Assembly (NCBI GenBank): GCA_032358165.1
Contig: JAALGY010000054.1
Coordinates: 620,001-684,000, forward strand
Direction: 5' to 3'
DNA length: 64,000 nt
From: Diplosphaera chodatii
Lineage: Eukaryota; Chlorophyta; Trebouxiophyceae; Prasiolales; Stichococcaceae
The notes under the pieces are model-generated. The model searched no databases and had not been told where the DNA came from. It was given only the letters and a program-made list of their open reading frames with translations. Below, piece by piece: positions 12,449 to 24,648 of this stretch. The translations under genes and the position numbers were made by a program. Positions within the stretch are counted from its first letter, which is position 1. Every line of letters begins with the position of its first letter.

Positions 12449-14737
12449 CTATCCCGAGTCGGCGCCTACTGGTGTGGCAGCGTGCACCGCTGGCGCCTCA
12501 GGGATGCTGGTCAGCTGTATCGCTGCAGGCATCCCTGCCGCCGGAGCATAGACCGACGTTGGAGCTGCAGCAGAGTCGCTGCCGGTGCTGCTGTCAGGCG
12601 CAGCAGCAGCAGGGGCACTGCCACTGCTGCATCCGGCAACAGGCTGCGGGGAGCTGCGGGGGCTGAGCCCGCCGCTGCCGCCGTCAGCGCTGCTGCTGCT
12701 ACTTCCTGCAGCCTCGCCGGAGGAGCGGCTCAGCGTGCTGGCGCGGCTGAAGGCGCTGCTGCGGGCGCTGACGGTGCCCCCGCTGCTGCCGCCGCTGCTT
12801 CCCGCCGCCTGATGCTCCTCGGCGTCCGGCAGCAGCGGGTCGCGGCACAGCGGGCACGTCGTCACCATGGCCTGCAGACAGCTTGCTCGATGTGACTGAC
12901 GACGGCTGCGTGTGACTAACGTGTTCAAGCTTCGCTAGACCAACGAAAGCTGGCATTGCTTGGGTAGGCTGTGACAAGATTGCGGTTGTCAGGGGATCGG
13001 CACCTGGGCCTTGATGAGCTGCGCGAGGCAGGGGCTGCAGATGGCGTGGCCGCAGGGCAGCAGGCTCCACTCGCCCTCGCTCTGCAGGCACACCTGCTCG
13101 CAGCCGGCCGCACGGGCCGTCAGCACACAGGGGCGGGAATACGCGAGCAACACGCCGCCTTCCGTGTCCCACGCCACATCAGGGTGCTCTCAGCAAGCAC
13201 TCGGCCCGCGTGGCGTGTAGTGCACGGCATGCGGGATGGCACTTGACAGGTGTCACGATGGCTCACCGGGCACTCCTCCCGGCCGAGCTTGTCCATGTGT
13301 GCGCTGGAGCAGGGCGACACCACCTCAGCGATGAGCTGCGCCGCGACCACTGGGTCCCCTGCAGTGATGGTCTCGTCATGAGTTGCTGCTGCGTCAGATC
13401 ATGAATCTGTGTGCCCCTGCTCTGCCTCAGGAGCCTTGCAACTGTTGGCCACACCGTTCACAATCGGCCGCAGCTTGGGCTTGTCAAGCATACGGTACAC
13501 AGGCGTTTCCAGCGGTCAACTTGATCAAGGGACACTGACCTTTGCTTGCGATGTGGGCATGGTGAGCGGCGACCTCGGGCGGGTCATGACGGTGTTGCCA
13601 TGCCCACCAGCAGAACCGGCACGGCCTGCGGGCAAATCAGCAGCAATGATCATCGTGAAGAGGCTGTCCTCGCGCCTCCTGCTGACTGGGCGGCTGCGCA
13701 GTAATGCCCTGACGTGCGCAAGTCAGCAGGGTAAGGCCGTGCATCTGCTGCGGCGCACGCACTCACCCACACTTGGTGATGACCGACGCTACGACTATGG
13801 CGCCAAAGATGACCCCAAAGGTGATGATCAGCAGGATGAACACCTACATTCCGCATTTCTGCCAAGATGAGCACCATAGTAAAGTGTTCAAGCTGCTCTA
13901 TTCAGGAGGACTGCTCGTATATCAGATGCACAACAGCAGGCCAGGTCGGCATTCAAAGGCAGTGGCATAGCTGGTGCGGCAGACCTTGCAGGTGGGTCCG
14001 CTGCAGGTCATGTTGTTGTCCCGCCCTCCGGACGCTTGCCGCAAGGCACGCCGCACCCCGCTGATCACCTGCTCGATGTCCGTTGACAGTCGCAGATCAG
14101 TGCGCAGGCTGGCATGCTGCGACGAGTGCTGCAGCTGGACAGGTCGCATGCGCGGGCGCAGCGCTGATGGTGGTGGTGCTCACCTGTGGCTGCAGGGTGA
14201 CGACCGCGTCGTGGCTGCAGCTGCTGCGCACCAGCCACTGTGGCTGCGATGCCGTGTCGTCGAGCAGCTGGGACAGGATGCCACTGCATGCTGCTGGCAC
14301 GGCGGAGGCAGCAGTCACCAAATGCACACTGTTGCAGACACAAGCGCCCAGATCTTGGGGATCGGCATTGAAAGTAGGTTCTGATGTCGTTGCAGATGAG
14401 CCGCAGTGCATAGGCGAGGCCAGGCAACCGTACTTTGTTGGCACAGACTGGCAGAGCATGCGCTGAAGACCTACCTGAACTCGGCGGCTGAGCATCTGGC
14501 GAGGCCAGGCGCTTGCACACCGACTGCTGGAGGGCCGGCTGACCGCCGGCTAAGGGCGGATCGCGGCAGCTGCGCCAGCATGCAGCCTCCTGCCGACACG
14601 TGCATGGGATCGGCAACGACTGGCCATCCGCCGCTGGCCTGTGATTCGAAGTGCTGTGCAGGCAAGTGCATGAGTTCAGCTGCTGAAACGCTTTGCAGCA
14701 GGCACACCAAGGCGCAGGCTGCTGAGAAGCACCGCAT
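12449..14737 (-). CDS. single-pass membrane RING-HC E3 ubiquitin ligase candidate
   Basis: Nine exons (14475-14737, 14184-14328, 13985-14128, 13767-13843, 13540-13708, 13455-13479, 13267-13358, 13004-13093, 12449-12871) total 1428 nt, 475 aa, all phases consistent. Residues 1-19 are a signal peptide (MRCFSAACALVCLLQSVSA). A Cys-containing lumenal domain of about 165 residues follows. Residues 185-206 are a strong membrane helix (VFILLIITFGVIFGAIVV). The cytosolic part has a basic patch and a C3HC4 RING at residues 304-344 (CPVC, CGHAICSPC, CPLC), then a long Ser/Ala/Gly-rich tail. This architecture predicts a membrane-anchored E3 ligase of the ER or endomembrane system with its RING facing the cytosol. 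The lumenal domain is not recognised. Translation could start upstream at 14833 in the same frame, but 14737 puts the signal peptide at the terminus. Confidence 0.8.
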
Positions 14738-15593
14738 GCTTCGAAAGTGCGCCAAAGTATCCCAGCCCATAGGTATCGCAACGGCGGTCATGCTGACATT
14801 GCCGGGAGGTAAGGCTGCAGCGGCATCACACAAGCGCAGGCGTGGATGATGAACCGCTTATGAAACATGCGTACATCGCAAACCCGCCGACGATGATTTG
14901 GTTCTGTCAGGGGCCAACTCTGGCCATTGGACCACACGAGTGGCTGTGGGAAACAATGCCAGTCTGGCGCGCGAGTGGGACCTGCCGATTATTTGCTGCA
15001 TGCCGATCCTTTCAATAGGGACATTTACATCTTGGCGTGCCATGCGGTGCAATTGCTCAGCAATGTGAAGACCCGTGTGCTCCTAGCAACCTCACTGCAT
15101 TGTGCTGACCCAGAAACGATCAGCGACAACTGAATACTTATTTGGGTGCGCACCCAACCTGTGCGGTCAACACTGACGCCGAGCATATCCTGACATCCTG
15201 AACCTGACCAATTTTGACCAAACGTCCACTGACAATCAATCAGCCTGATCCAAAGCGGGACTCCAGAGCGCAGATCCTATTTAGCAGTTCTCTCATTTGA
15301 TAGGACAGCATCATCATCACCCAAACACAGCCCACAGCTGACACAGGCCGATGTTTTGTTCATTGTATCAGATGCCTGAGATTGACGCCGTCACCCAGGC
15401 CTTCGTGCTCACCGCAGACGCCAGTAGGGCAGCGACTCCGCGGCTCGCCAGACTGCAGATCCAGGCTGCTCCGGCTGCTGGCCAAGGCTGAGCGGATGGT
15501 GCCTCCGATCGGTGATCATGGCTGCCATCGCCGCCAGCAGGTCGGGCTGCCTTGCTGGACGCTGACATAGGCGCCAACCAACGCAGCTTGCGC
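14738..15593. other. spacer downstream of the CASTOR/POLLUX-like gene
   Basis: It holds the promoter of the RING gene and the 3' end of the channel gene. A frame at 15409-15583 (-), ending in EQPGSAVWRAAESLPYWRLR, looks protein-like and could be an alternative last exon of the channel, joined from a donor near 15600. I could not decide between this and the stop at 15594. Confidence 0.4.
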
Positions 15594-18500
15594 TCACAGC
15601 GCCACTTCCAGCTGCGGGTCGTTGTCGTCAACGGAGGGCATGGAACTGCGCACAGTGGTACTCAAGATGGGCAGCGCTGCCTCATCTCCCCGCGTCCTGA
15701 GCGCGAAGCGCTGCACCTGCACAGGCGGCAGACGGCTTCTGTGACCGACACTCAGCTGCCTCGCGGCATGGCCGGCCGGCAGTGCTGCGCTTGCAGCTTG
15801 TACAGGCACACGTGACATGCAGGCGCAGCTCCTGGGCCCCCAATGCAGCTGCAGTTCAAGTTGCACATGTGATCATGCAGAGCCAAACGCACCTCATTGC
15901 GCCGGTCGGCGTTGGGCCCCAGCGGCGGCCCCAGGACGACCAGCTTGGTGCGCAGGTCCTCCCGGTTCCACACGCTGCGGGTCAGCAGCAGAGCGGCGCA
16001 TCAAAGTGATGAATATCTGAGCTGGTGACCACGGTCGGGTATCGGGCCAGAGGTGGTGCTCCTGACCACTGGGCTGGTGTTCGCGCTCACCGCGTGGCGC
16101 AGCGGGCGGCGTTGCCGGTGGGGTTGATGGCGATGGTGACCGGGTCGTCCATGTTGAAGGGCACCTCGAAGTAGCCCAGTAGCACCTGGCCCACGGTGCG
16201 CGCCCGGCCCTACAGTGAAAAGACATATGTGTGCATTCTATGAGCGAGGTAGAGACGATGAACACGCGATAGCTCGATGCAGGGGCAACATGCATTGATT
16301 GTCAGCACGGCAGTGGCAAGCAGCTCATGTGCCAGTCGGAGCCGCAAGCATCTGGTGTGAGAAGATGCGAGGATGCATTCAGTAGACAGGGCCCTGCGCC
16401 TGCGGTCTAACATGAGCAGAGCCCGCACCATGAGCTGCCACCAGGACAGCTGCTCCCCGGGCGCCGCCAGCGCCTCGGCGTCCTGCACATACGTGTGCGT
16501 CGCGTGGCCGTCGCCGAACAGCATGGGCGCCAGCATGCCCGGGTCGTACGCAGCGGCCTGCGACCAGGGAGCACTACACCGTCTCAGACGCGCGCCGCCG
16601 GATTTTTGCCAGTGCTAAGATCTTGGTCTCATGACCGCAAGAAATGAACAGCGCTCGACTGCATCCCCTGAGCTCTGCATACAAGCAGTGCACATAGCGC
16701 TGGCATAGCCCGCACAAGCACGGGCACAGGGTGAAATACAGGGAGCAACCCACAGCAGGTGGTGCGGCGCACTTGCAGCAGCTTCGCGGAGTAGGAGGTG
16801 GAGTTGACGGAGACGCCCATCGGCAGCCGCGTCTGGTCCTCGAACCGCGTCGGCAGCCCGCCCACAGTGATGCGCTCGCAGATGATGTTGATGTCGGGGC
16901 AGCCCCCCTCCTGCAGGGTGGGCAGGAGCGGAACCCTCAACGAACCACCAGGATCCGCAGCTGCCTATGCTAGACCTGCAGCACCTTCAGCTTGCATGTG
17001 ACAGCGCTGCCCGTGCAGCCTCTCCCCAGCAACCCTGGTTGACTATCGACCAGCCTGAGCTTACATCATGCCAACCATATGGAGCGTGTGAGGTTCTCTT
17101 CCAGATGTCCAGAGTTCAGAAGGTATGTCCTAGAAAAGTAGTCGCCCGAACTTGTTGTGTGCACAGTGGGATGTTCACCTGCAGCAGCTTTCGGATGTTG
17201 AGCTGCACCGTCATGATGAGGCTGTCCAGCAGCCGCACATCCGACCGCCTGCAAGGCACGCCAGCCTGTCAGCCACCCTTGGGCACTGCAGCATTGCCGA
17301 CCACGACCAGCGCTGGCCGCTGCTGGCATGCACAGCTGTGCAGCCAGCAGCACCCCACCTGTCAATCTCGTCGACCCCGTCATAGGGGTCCGGGTCCGTC
17401 CACATCACGTCGCACAGCACGATGGCGGAGGAGAACGCCGCCAGCCGCAGCCGGGAGCGCAGGTGCGCCGGCTGCCGCGGGTCACCTGCCAGCATGCAGC
17501 ATGATCAGTATGCATCAGACCGAGCCGAGGTAGAAACTCTTTGCTTTGTAGGTGTGGGGTGAGCAGGAGTCTGCAGCAACAGGGCAGGTGGCGCGGCCCT
17601 GCGCACCTGACACATGCCCGACGCTGATGTTCTGCGTGTTGACGCGGCCCTCCAGGAAGCCTGCACACATGAACTCACAATTCAGCATCAGCCTGTCCGC
17701 AGCCTGGATACCCATGCCGCCCAGTGGACCGGCCGGTGGCAGCAAGGTGCCAGCTTGGCCTGCGTCGTGTATGACACAGTGTCACGCGGTCAGGCCGTGC
17801 AAAAAGAGCCAGCCGCGGCGCACTCATGATGTGGGACGTCGGCCGGGAATTTAGCAGGGTGACGGAGGAGCCGGGGGGCAGCGCCGAGGGCCCGTGGTCC
17901 AGTTCAGCAAGTACGTCGGCCATATACTGGGTCTCACCCCACCCGCACAGCAGCACCCGCTGCACACATTCACAGAACCGAATAAGTCACTGCATGTGTC
18001 AGTCAACACGACCTACGCGCAGGACAGCTGATCCGCCAGCAGGTCCGTCGTGGACTGCATCTCGCAGCATTCTACATTCACGGTGCAAGCGTGCATACGC
18101 GGGCGACGTATGCACGCGTATGCACGGCTGCACGGCACTGCCCGAGACGCATGCACAGCTGTCGGGCATTGTCAGACAATCTGATCTGATCAGATCGCAA
18201 CTGCCAAATTTTGCTGAACTGCCTTTGAATGGCTCTGAAAGCTTGGCCAAGCATCCCAGAGGTGTCGTGGGAGATTCCTAGAGCATTACTGTGCACAGTG
18301 GCACTTGCTGCAGCTCAAAATCCGCCATCTGGCCGAGCTGATCATCAGTGATCAGCTTGCAGATCGTTGCTGACGTAAGATCAGATCCTCGCAGGCGTAT
18401 GCACGCGTGCATACGGCATACGGCAGGCCATAAGTGCCGTTTCGTGCAACCCAGGGGGCCTGGGCTCTCGCCCCACCCGCACAGCAGCACCCGCTGCACG

Positions 18501-21500
18501 GCGGTGAGTGTGATGCTTCATGATTGACACGGACAAACACCTGAGCAACCTGCTGTCTTTAGTGTTTGTCAACATGAGGTGGACAGAGGCAGCATGACTC
18601 CGCACAAGGTGGTGAATCGGCAGTGAAGCGCGTGATAACCTGGTCGTGTGATACTGGGATATAACTTTGCAATGGCCCACCTCGGTGTAGGACCACCCGG
18701 TGTACTGGCGCGGCAGGATGAACAGCATGTAGTCGTACGTCCAGGGCATGGCGCTGGGCGTTGCACCGTTGCTGCCATTGCCACTGCTGCTGTTGGCGGC
18801 GCCCATGCCGGCGCCGCTGCCGTTGCCGCTGCCGTTGCCGGGGGCAGGCGCGCTGCTGGTGGCACTGCTGGTGCCTGGCGTGCCTGGGCCGGCTGCGCTG
18901 CTGCTGTCTGCTGTGGTGCCAGGCTGCTGCGGGCCAGCGTCCACAGCACCAGCCTGGGACGCTGCGACCGCATTGCTGACCGCATTGGCTGAGCACTGGT
19001 CGTGCGCGCCCGCCGCCTCACCACCCGCTGTGCGCACTGCTGGCTTCAGGCCTGCAACATGAAACCTTAGTCGCTCATGCATGCACCCAACTGCTGCTTG
19101 ATAGCCTGCATCGCCACTCGCTGCAGGGCTGGTATCCTCGGAATACGACAGGCCTGAAAGCACCGCTTGTGCTAGCGAAGTTAGGCACAACCTGCACTCA
19201 GCAATGCGGAGGTGAAGTACATAAGGACCGGGGGGTATGGCATTGCAATGGTGAAAGTACCGCTGGCGGGCGCTTGCGGCTGCTGTGCCGCTGCCTCCGC
19301 CTCCCGCTGCGCCGCCACGCGCGACGGCGTCGACCCGATGAGCGACGCCCAGCGCTGCTCGGCGGCGCTGGCGCCACTGGCACTGCTGGCATCCGAGCTG
19401 GCTGCAGCAGCGTCCGCCGTGGACACCTGCTGCTTTTCCGGCCGCGGCCCGACGCCTGACCAGGTGGGGTCCTCCGAATCGTACCTGCAATCACATCTCT
19501 CCGCACTGACCGACAGATACCCGGACCGAGATCACAGTATGAGACATGTGATGGCACAGCCCACAACCTGCCGAAGAGAGCGGCTGCTGCGGGGTTCACC
19601 GGTGGCCAGCATGCAGCGGTGCTCACCCCGACAGCTGCGAGGGCCACCGCTTGCCGGCGTCGGCGGCCGGGGCACCGGGCCGGCGGCCGGGCCCCGACCA
19701 GGTGGGGTCGTCCCAGGAGGCGCCCGGCGCCCCGCTGCAAACATGTTCAGCCACAGCTTTGTCAGTACTGGAGGTAAGAAGGTTTGCAGGGTCGAGCTGG
19801 TGCGGTGCTGTTCCCTCATTCGCTTGCAGCGTCGCGTTCCTGAGAGATTCAAGAGCGCAGCAACATGCAGGCCGGGTGCGCGCCGGCCCTCACCTGATGC
19901 GCTGGCTGGCTCGCCGCTGGGCCAGGGGCTGCTGCTCCCGGCCGTCGCCGCGCTGCGACTGCGCATCCCAGCGGCTGCGCCCCGCCTCATCGGAAGGCGA
20001 ATGCTGCTGCTGCCCCTGTGCAGGGGAGGGCGCCTGCTGCGGCGGGGACCGCTGTGCCGGCGGCGGCTGAGCTGTGCGGGACTGCTGCTCAGCCTCGATG
20101 TAGCGGAATAGGCTGGGCTGCGCCCGGCTGCTGGCGGCTGCGTCCGGAGACTCCGTCGTCTGCGCAGGAAAGCTGCTTCCGTATCAGGCACTCGACATAG
20201 AGCAGCAGGGCACATGCGGCAGGCATGAGCAGGACCGCCCCAGTTGATCGGCAGATCGACCGCATCAGGCTCATGAACACGACACAGCGGGCGTCAGGCC
20301 CAGGAACTGATTGCCAGCGCACCGGCCACAGTGTGTGGTTGTGTGAGCCCGGCGGCTGCGTCTGCTGCATGGCATCCGCCGCCGCGGCGGCCCGCCTCCG
20401 CTCTGCCTACACCTCGCACAACCACCAAGTTTAGCCAGGGTGGAGGAACAGGCGATGCAGCCGAGTGTGAGCCCGCACTGGCAGGATGTGGTGGAAACCC
20501 CCTGACGTGCTTCCTGTCAGACTGCCTTCGTGATGCTGGTGACAGTACGACCTGCTTTGCGACCGTGTGCTCAAGATTACATGGTCTGGTCTGGCAGAGC
20601 GCGCCTGGGCAGCCTGGGCCGCGGCGTCCTGCTTTGCCAGGTGCTGCTGCAGCTCTGCCTGGCGCCGCTGCTGCACCTTCTGCCGCGACGACAGCGGCTG
20701 CAGTGCAACCAATCTTGGCACTCACAGCCGTATGCGAGAGAGGGATGGGACATGCGCATGCCACAGGCATAGTCTGCAGCTCAAGAAGGCGTTGTGAGAA
20801 GCACCTGACATCTGCATTCACTGTCAACTGTGATCCTGCTCGTGGGGCGTAGTTGGGGTGTGCAAGGGCTGCATGGACACACCCTTTGGGAGTGCAGCTC
20901 AGCCGGGGCGCGCAGCGTGATGCTGCCGTCGTCGTCCATGGAGGCGCGGGAGGCGAACAGGCGGCCCTCCTGCCCGTGGTTGCGCGCCCAGTGGCGGCGC
21001 GTCCAGTTGCCTGCCAGCACGGCAGGCTGCGTCAGACCGAAACAGCAGCATAAGAAGTGCGCTCCGGGAGGCACCGGGAGTCCATCGGGGTCCAGACGAC
21101 TGCATGGGTTTTGTTGGTGGGTGTGCCTTTTGAGCCCGTGAAATACACACAGGCACATCCGGCAGCTCACCCAGGTCCACCGACACCGGCTGCTCCAGCG
21201 GCTGGTATGCGGCCTTGCCGTGCTCTGACGGCCGGTTCATGACGATCAGGTCATCTGCACAGCCCAGTGGCACTGATGACAAGGGGGCGGCCGCATGGAT
21301 AGCCCGGCGGTGTTATGCTGCGAGTAGCAACAGCCTTGCGCGCAGGTGGGCATCAGAAAAGCAAGACGGCACCTGCCGTGATGACTGTCCTGTTGCTGGG
21401 GTTGAAGCTGCACGCGCCCGTGCGCGTGTTGACCAGGCCGTAGGGCGTGCCGTCGTCGAAGTACCTGTGCAGGTCTCCAAAGGGGACGCCCTGCAGAGCA

Positions 21501-24500
21501 CACATCACCTGCGTCACTATCCCCGAAACCAGAGCGCTGGCACCCAGAGCCACAACATAAAGGCACTCGACAACCGCGAGCACGGGCATCTGCTGTGAAG
21601 CGCACCACCAGCTGGGGGAACTGCTGCATGTAGTTCTGCGCGTGTGACCTGCATAAGCAGAGCCAAGCTGTTCGCATCCACGGCAGATGGCTCAACACAG
21701 AGACCGCACAAAACGTATCACTTCACAACGGAGGCTCACTTGAAGTTCCACACATTCCGCGACACGGTGGCGCTGATGGGGCTCGTCACCATGCGGGCCA
21801 CCCTGCAGCACAACACGCGCGAGTCAACCACCGCGATGGCGGAGCGCGGAGTGCCTCCATGATCTGTCATCATGCGACCCGCTGTTCAGCAGAATCACAG
21901 GCAGCCGCTGCGAGGAGCTGCTGCAACCAGCTTCACGATTCTATAGTGTAATCCTACGCATGCTGACCTGCGGGCGTTGAGCAGCGAGGTGGGCAGCGCC
22001 AGGATGCGCTTGCTGGTGCTGTACCGCAGCAGCGGCACCGCCTGCACCCCGCACCACACGAGTGGATGACCCGCTCATGTTGAGCAGCACAGCCACAGGC
22101 CCTGGCGGCCGGCAGCAATGGACGGCGTGCAACACATATACTCAAGGGACACCATGAATCATGAGTGGGGACCTGCGGCGTCTTGAGCTCCACGATGATG
22201 GCGGCGGTGCGCGGGTCGGGCATGCCCCACCCGGGGAAGTCCAGCTCGTCCAGGATCACCGCCGCCCGCAGCGCCTGCGCATCCGCGTCCTCCGGGCTCC
22301 TGCGCATGGTGCATGGCCCCGTACTTTCACGCTTCGTTGGCGCAGTCATTCCAGAGCATGCGGGCTGGATCACTAGGTCAGATGCTGTGGTGCCAGAGTC
22401 TGCGACTGTCAAGACAAGTGGCCCAGAACCCCAGCAAACCTGGAGTTGTCGGCGAGCACGATGACGGCGGCGGCCGACGACACCGACACATCCCGCAGGT
22501 CGGTGATGTCCAGCGGGCTGCCCTGCCGGAAGACGAAGTTGCTGCCGTGCCGCTGCTCCGGGGGTATCTGCCGCCTGCCACACAGGAACGACTGGAGATG
22601 TAAGGTAGTCTGGCGCAAGTGCTTTGCCTGCTTTGCCATGTCGCGGGCCATCAGGCCCCGCAGAATGGCAAAGCAGAGCCGTTGCAGTGGAGGTGGCGGT
22701 TCACGGCGGCCAGTGAGCATGGTCCTGGTGCACAACGATGTTTGCAAGAGTTGCGTCTGGGGTGCAACCTCTCGCACCTGTACAGTGCCTCCATGTCCAG
22801 CTTCTCCCGCTGCGACATGACCACCACCACGCGGCCGCCGTCTGCCCGGTGCGCCTGGCACACCTGCGGGCACCACGTCGCAGGCGCCGTGCTTGGTCCC
22901 ACCCAGGGTGCTGCAAGGCTCATACAAGACATGCTGGTGCATTGTTGTGCGCCGTGCTGCAGAACAAAGGAGCACAGCCAGGTGGTCGTGCCGAGCGCAG
23001 GCAATGCGCATGGCAGCACGCCACGGTGCTCACACCCAGCCGCAGAGGTCACACCTGGCTGAGGATGCGCTCGACGGCCTCCAGGTCGCGCTGCGAGTTG
23101 CCCCACACCAGGACCACGAAGTGGCCCGACTCGTAGATGCGGCTGCCGCGGGCAACCTGCTCCTCAATCACCTCCAGCACCACCTGCCAACGACGGCGAG
23201 CAGGCACGGTTGTTGCTTTCTCGAGTGGAGAGACACATGCCGTGTCAGCACTATGCAGCGGTTGATTGAGGGCTTCTCATTGCTGAAGTTTGCTCGCCCA
23301 GACGTGTTGTGATGGCACATGGGCAGCACTTGAAAGCGCTCAAGTCACCACAACCCTCCGTGTGTGTCAACCCCTGGACAATGCGAGCACCTGCTCGACG
23401 AGGGCCAGGATGAGGGCGAATGAGGCGAGCCCAATAGACGCGGTCACCAGGCTGAAGACCTGCTCCGCCGGAGGATCAGTGGCCGGCGGGAAGTTCTCGC
23501 CAAACAGCAGCAGCCCGACCTGCGGCGCCGCGACAGAACACAGCTGTGCGTGCCGCATGCCAGATGGCTTTCATGATGATGAAATGACCTCAAGTTTGGG
23601 GGCGTTGAATGAGCCTCGCTGGCATCAGCAGCCTGGAGTGACGCAACAGCTGTCTGTTCACCTGATAGAAGTTGCGCCACCATGCATCTGCGCTGCTGAC
23701 ATCATTGAGCGGCAGCAGGGCATCAAAGAACTTGATGACGCTGCCCTTCAGCAGGCCGCCCGTCACCACCAGTGTCACCGACAGAATGGCAAACAGCTGC
23801 AGGTCGCTGCTGGTGTCCTGTACGAATGAAAGGTGACATGTGCGTATTCAGCTAGACAGGCATACTGCTGATTGATTGCATGTTGACTGCTATGGGTGTG
23901 AACTGTCAACATAATGCAAGCTGCATTGCCAGTGGGGCGCCCTACCTGGCGCCAGTTAAAGTACGAGTACAGCAGCTTGCCGTTGAGCTCGCCCAGATAC
24001 TCCAGCAGGCCGTGCCGCCCCCAGGGGCTGGTGCAGTCGGATTGCACCGGTCAAGGCTGAGCTCCTGTCAGGTATTTGACATGCTGCAATGTGGCGCACA
24101 CCGGCTCACCACAGGCGCTTGAGCCAGGGCGTGATGGGCGCCGCTGGATCCAGCAGCAAGGTCTCGCTGCTGTCGTCGCGCTGCAGCCGCTTGCGGGCGA
24201 GCTCCAGGGCGTTGCTGGAGAACTGCTGCAGGCTGCGCCATGTCTCTGCCTCCTGCCGCGCCGAGTCCCTACCACGGCAGGGCGAGCAGGGGTAGCCGAT
24301 CGGCAGTCGCTTTGTGATGTGTCATCTCTTCAAGGCCTCACAACCCATGCACGGTCCACGCACAGGCCCCTGCAGGCATGCCATGATGCTTGCGGCGCCG
24401 CACCCGACTTCGACATCCACAAGGGTGTCGAGCACGCTCTGGCCGACGTTGCTGATGCGGTACGCCTTCTGTGGGTTCCTGGACGAGCTGCTGCCCTTGC

Positions 24501-24648
24501 TGCTGCTCGACGCCCTCGTGATCCAACGCGCTGGCCTGTGAGCTCTGGTTTCAGGGTTGCAAATGCCAACCCTGCAGTGTGCCCTGGAGCTCTGCGCAGC
24601 GTCTGAAAGGGATAAGAGTGAGGTTCTTATGCCATTGTGCAGCAGCAT
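15594..24648 (-). CDS. CASTOR/POLLUX (DMI1)-like cation channel with long linker
   Basis: Thirty exons run from 24648 to 15594. All but the first and last junctions are tightly phased, about 3885 nt, 1294 aa. Residues 156-250 carry the membrane-pore region (LFAILSVTLVVTGGLLKG, pore segment WWRNFYQVGLLLFGENFPP, then FSLVTASIGLASFALILAL). RCK-type regulatory parts follow: SGHFVVLVWGNSQRDLEAV, GGRVVVVMSQREKLDME, GSNFVFRQGSPLDITDL, DADAQALRAAVILDEL. The second half begins at RVLLCGWGETQYMADVLAEL (exon 17824-17959) and ends with WWQLMGRARTVGQVLLGYF and REDLRTKLVVLGP. All of these align in order with plant POLLUX/CASTOR, the nuclear-envelope cation channels needed for Ca2+ spiking. Those plant proteins are about 850-920 aa. 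The excess is mainly an inserted linker of roughly 400 residues (exons 18681-21010) rich in Gln, Ala, Ser and Gly. The N-terminal exon (24409-24648) and the last exon (15594-15716) are the weakest calls. Confidence 0.85.
17931..18509. repeat. direct repeat: duplicated 5' end of a channel exon
   Basis: About 38 bp at 17931-17967, the acceptor and first nine codons of exon RVLLCGWGE of the channel gene, recur at 18471-18505 with about three differences. The upstream copy lies in the preceding intron, keeps a good acceptor (gccgtgcag) and the reading RVLLCGWGE, then runs into unrelated sequence. The two copies flank about 500 bp that include the foldback repeat. Confidence 0.75.
18085..18414. 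repeat. foldback/MITE-like inverted repeat in intron
   Basis: Ends near 18085-18130 and 18390-18414 share inverted copies of cgtgcatacgc and gtatgcacgcgt. The right end is the perfect 18-bp palindrome gtatgcacgcgtgcatac at 18397-18414. Inner segments around 18178-18225 and 18300-18370 (gatctgatcagatc; gctgatcatcagtgatcagc) are also partly complementary. The size, about 330 bp, and lack of coding suggest a non-autonomous foldback element; this is inference. Confidence 0.45.
19261..19734 (-). repeat. internal DPTWSG repeat in channel linker exons
   Basis: Exon 19627-19734 encodes DDPTWSGPGRRPG and the next exon, 19261-19484, encodes EDPTWSGVGPRPE. The DNA around the motif (caggtggggtc with flanks) is also similar, so the exon pair arose by a small tandem duplication within the linker. 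Confidence 0.65.

Noticed and set aside
18471..18505. RVLLCGWGE copy as the true channel exon
   Set aside because: The following codons lose similarity to POLLUX and reach a stop. The copy at 17824-17959 continues with TQYMADVLAEL and joins in phase to the next exons.
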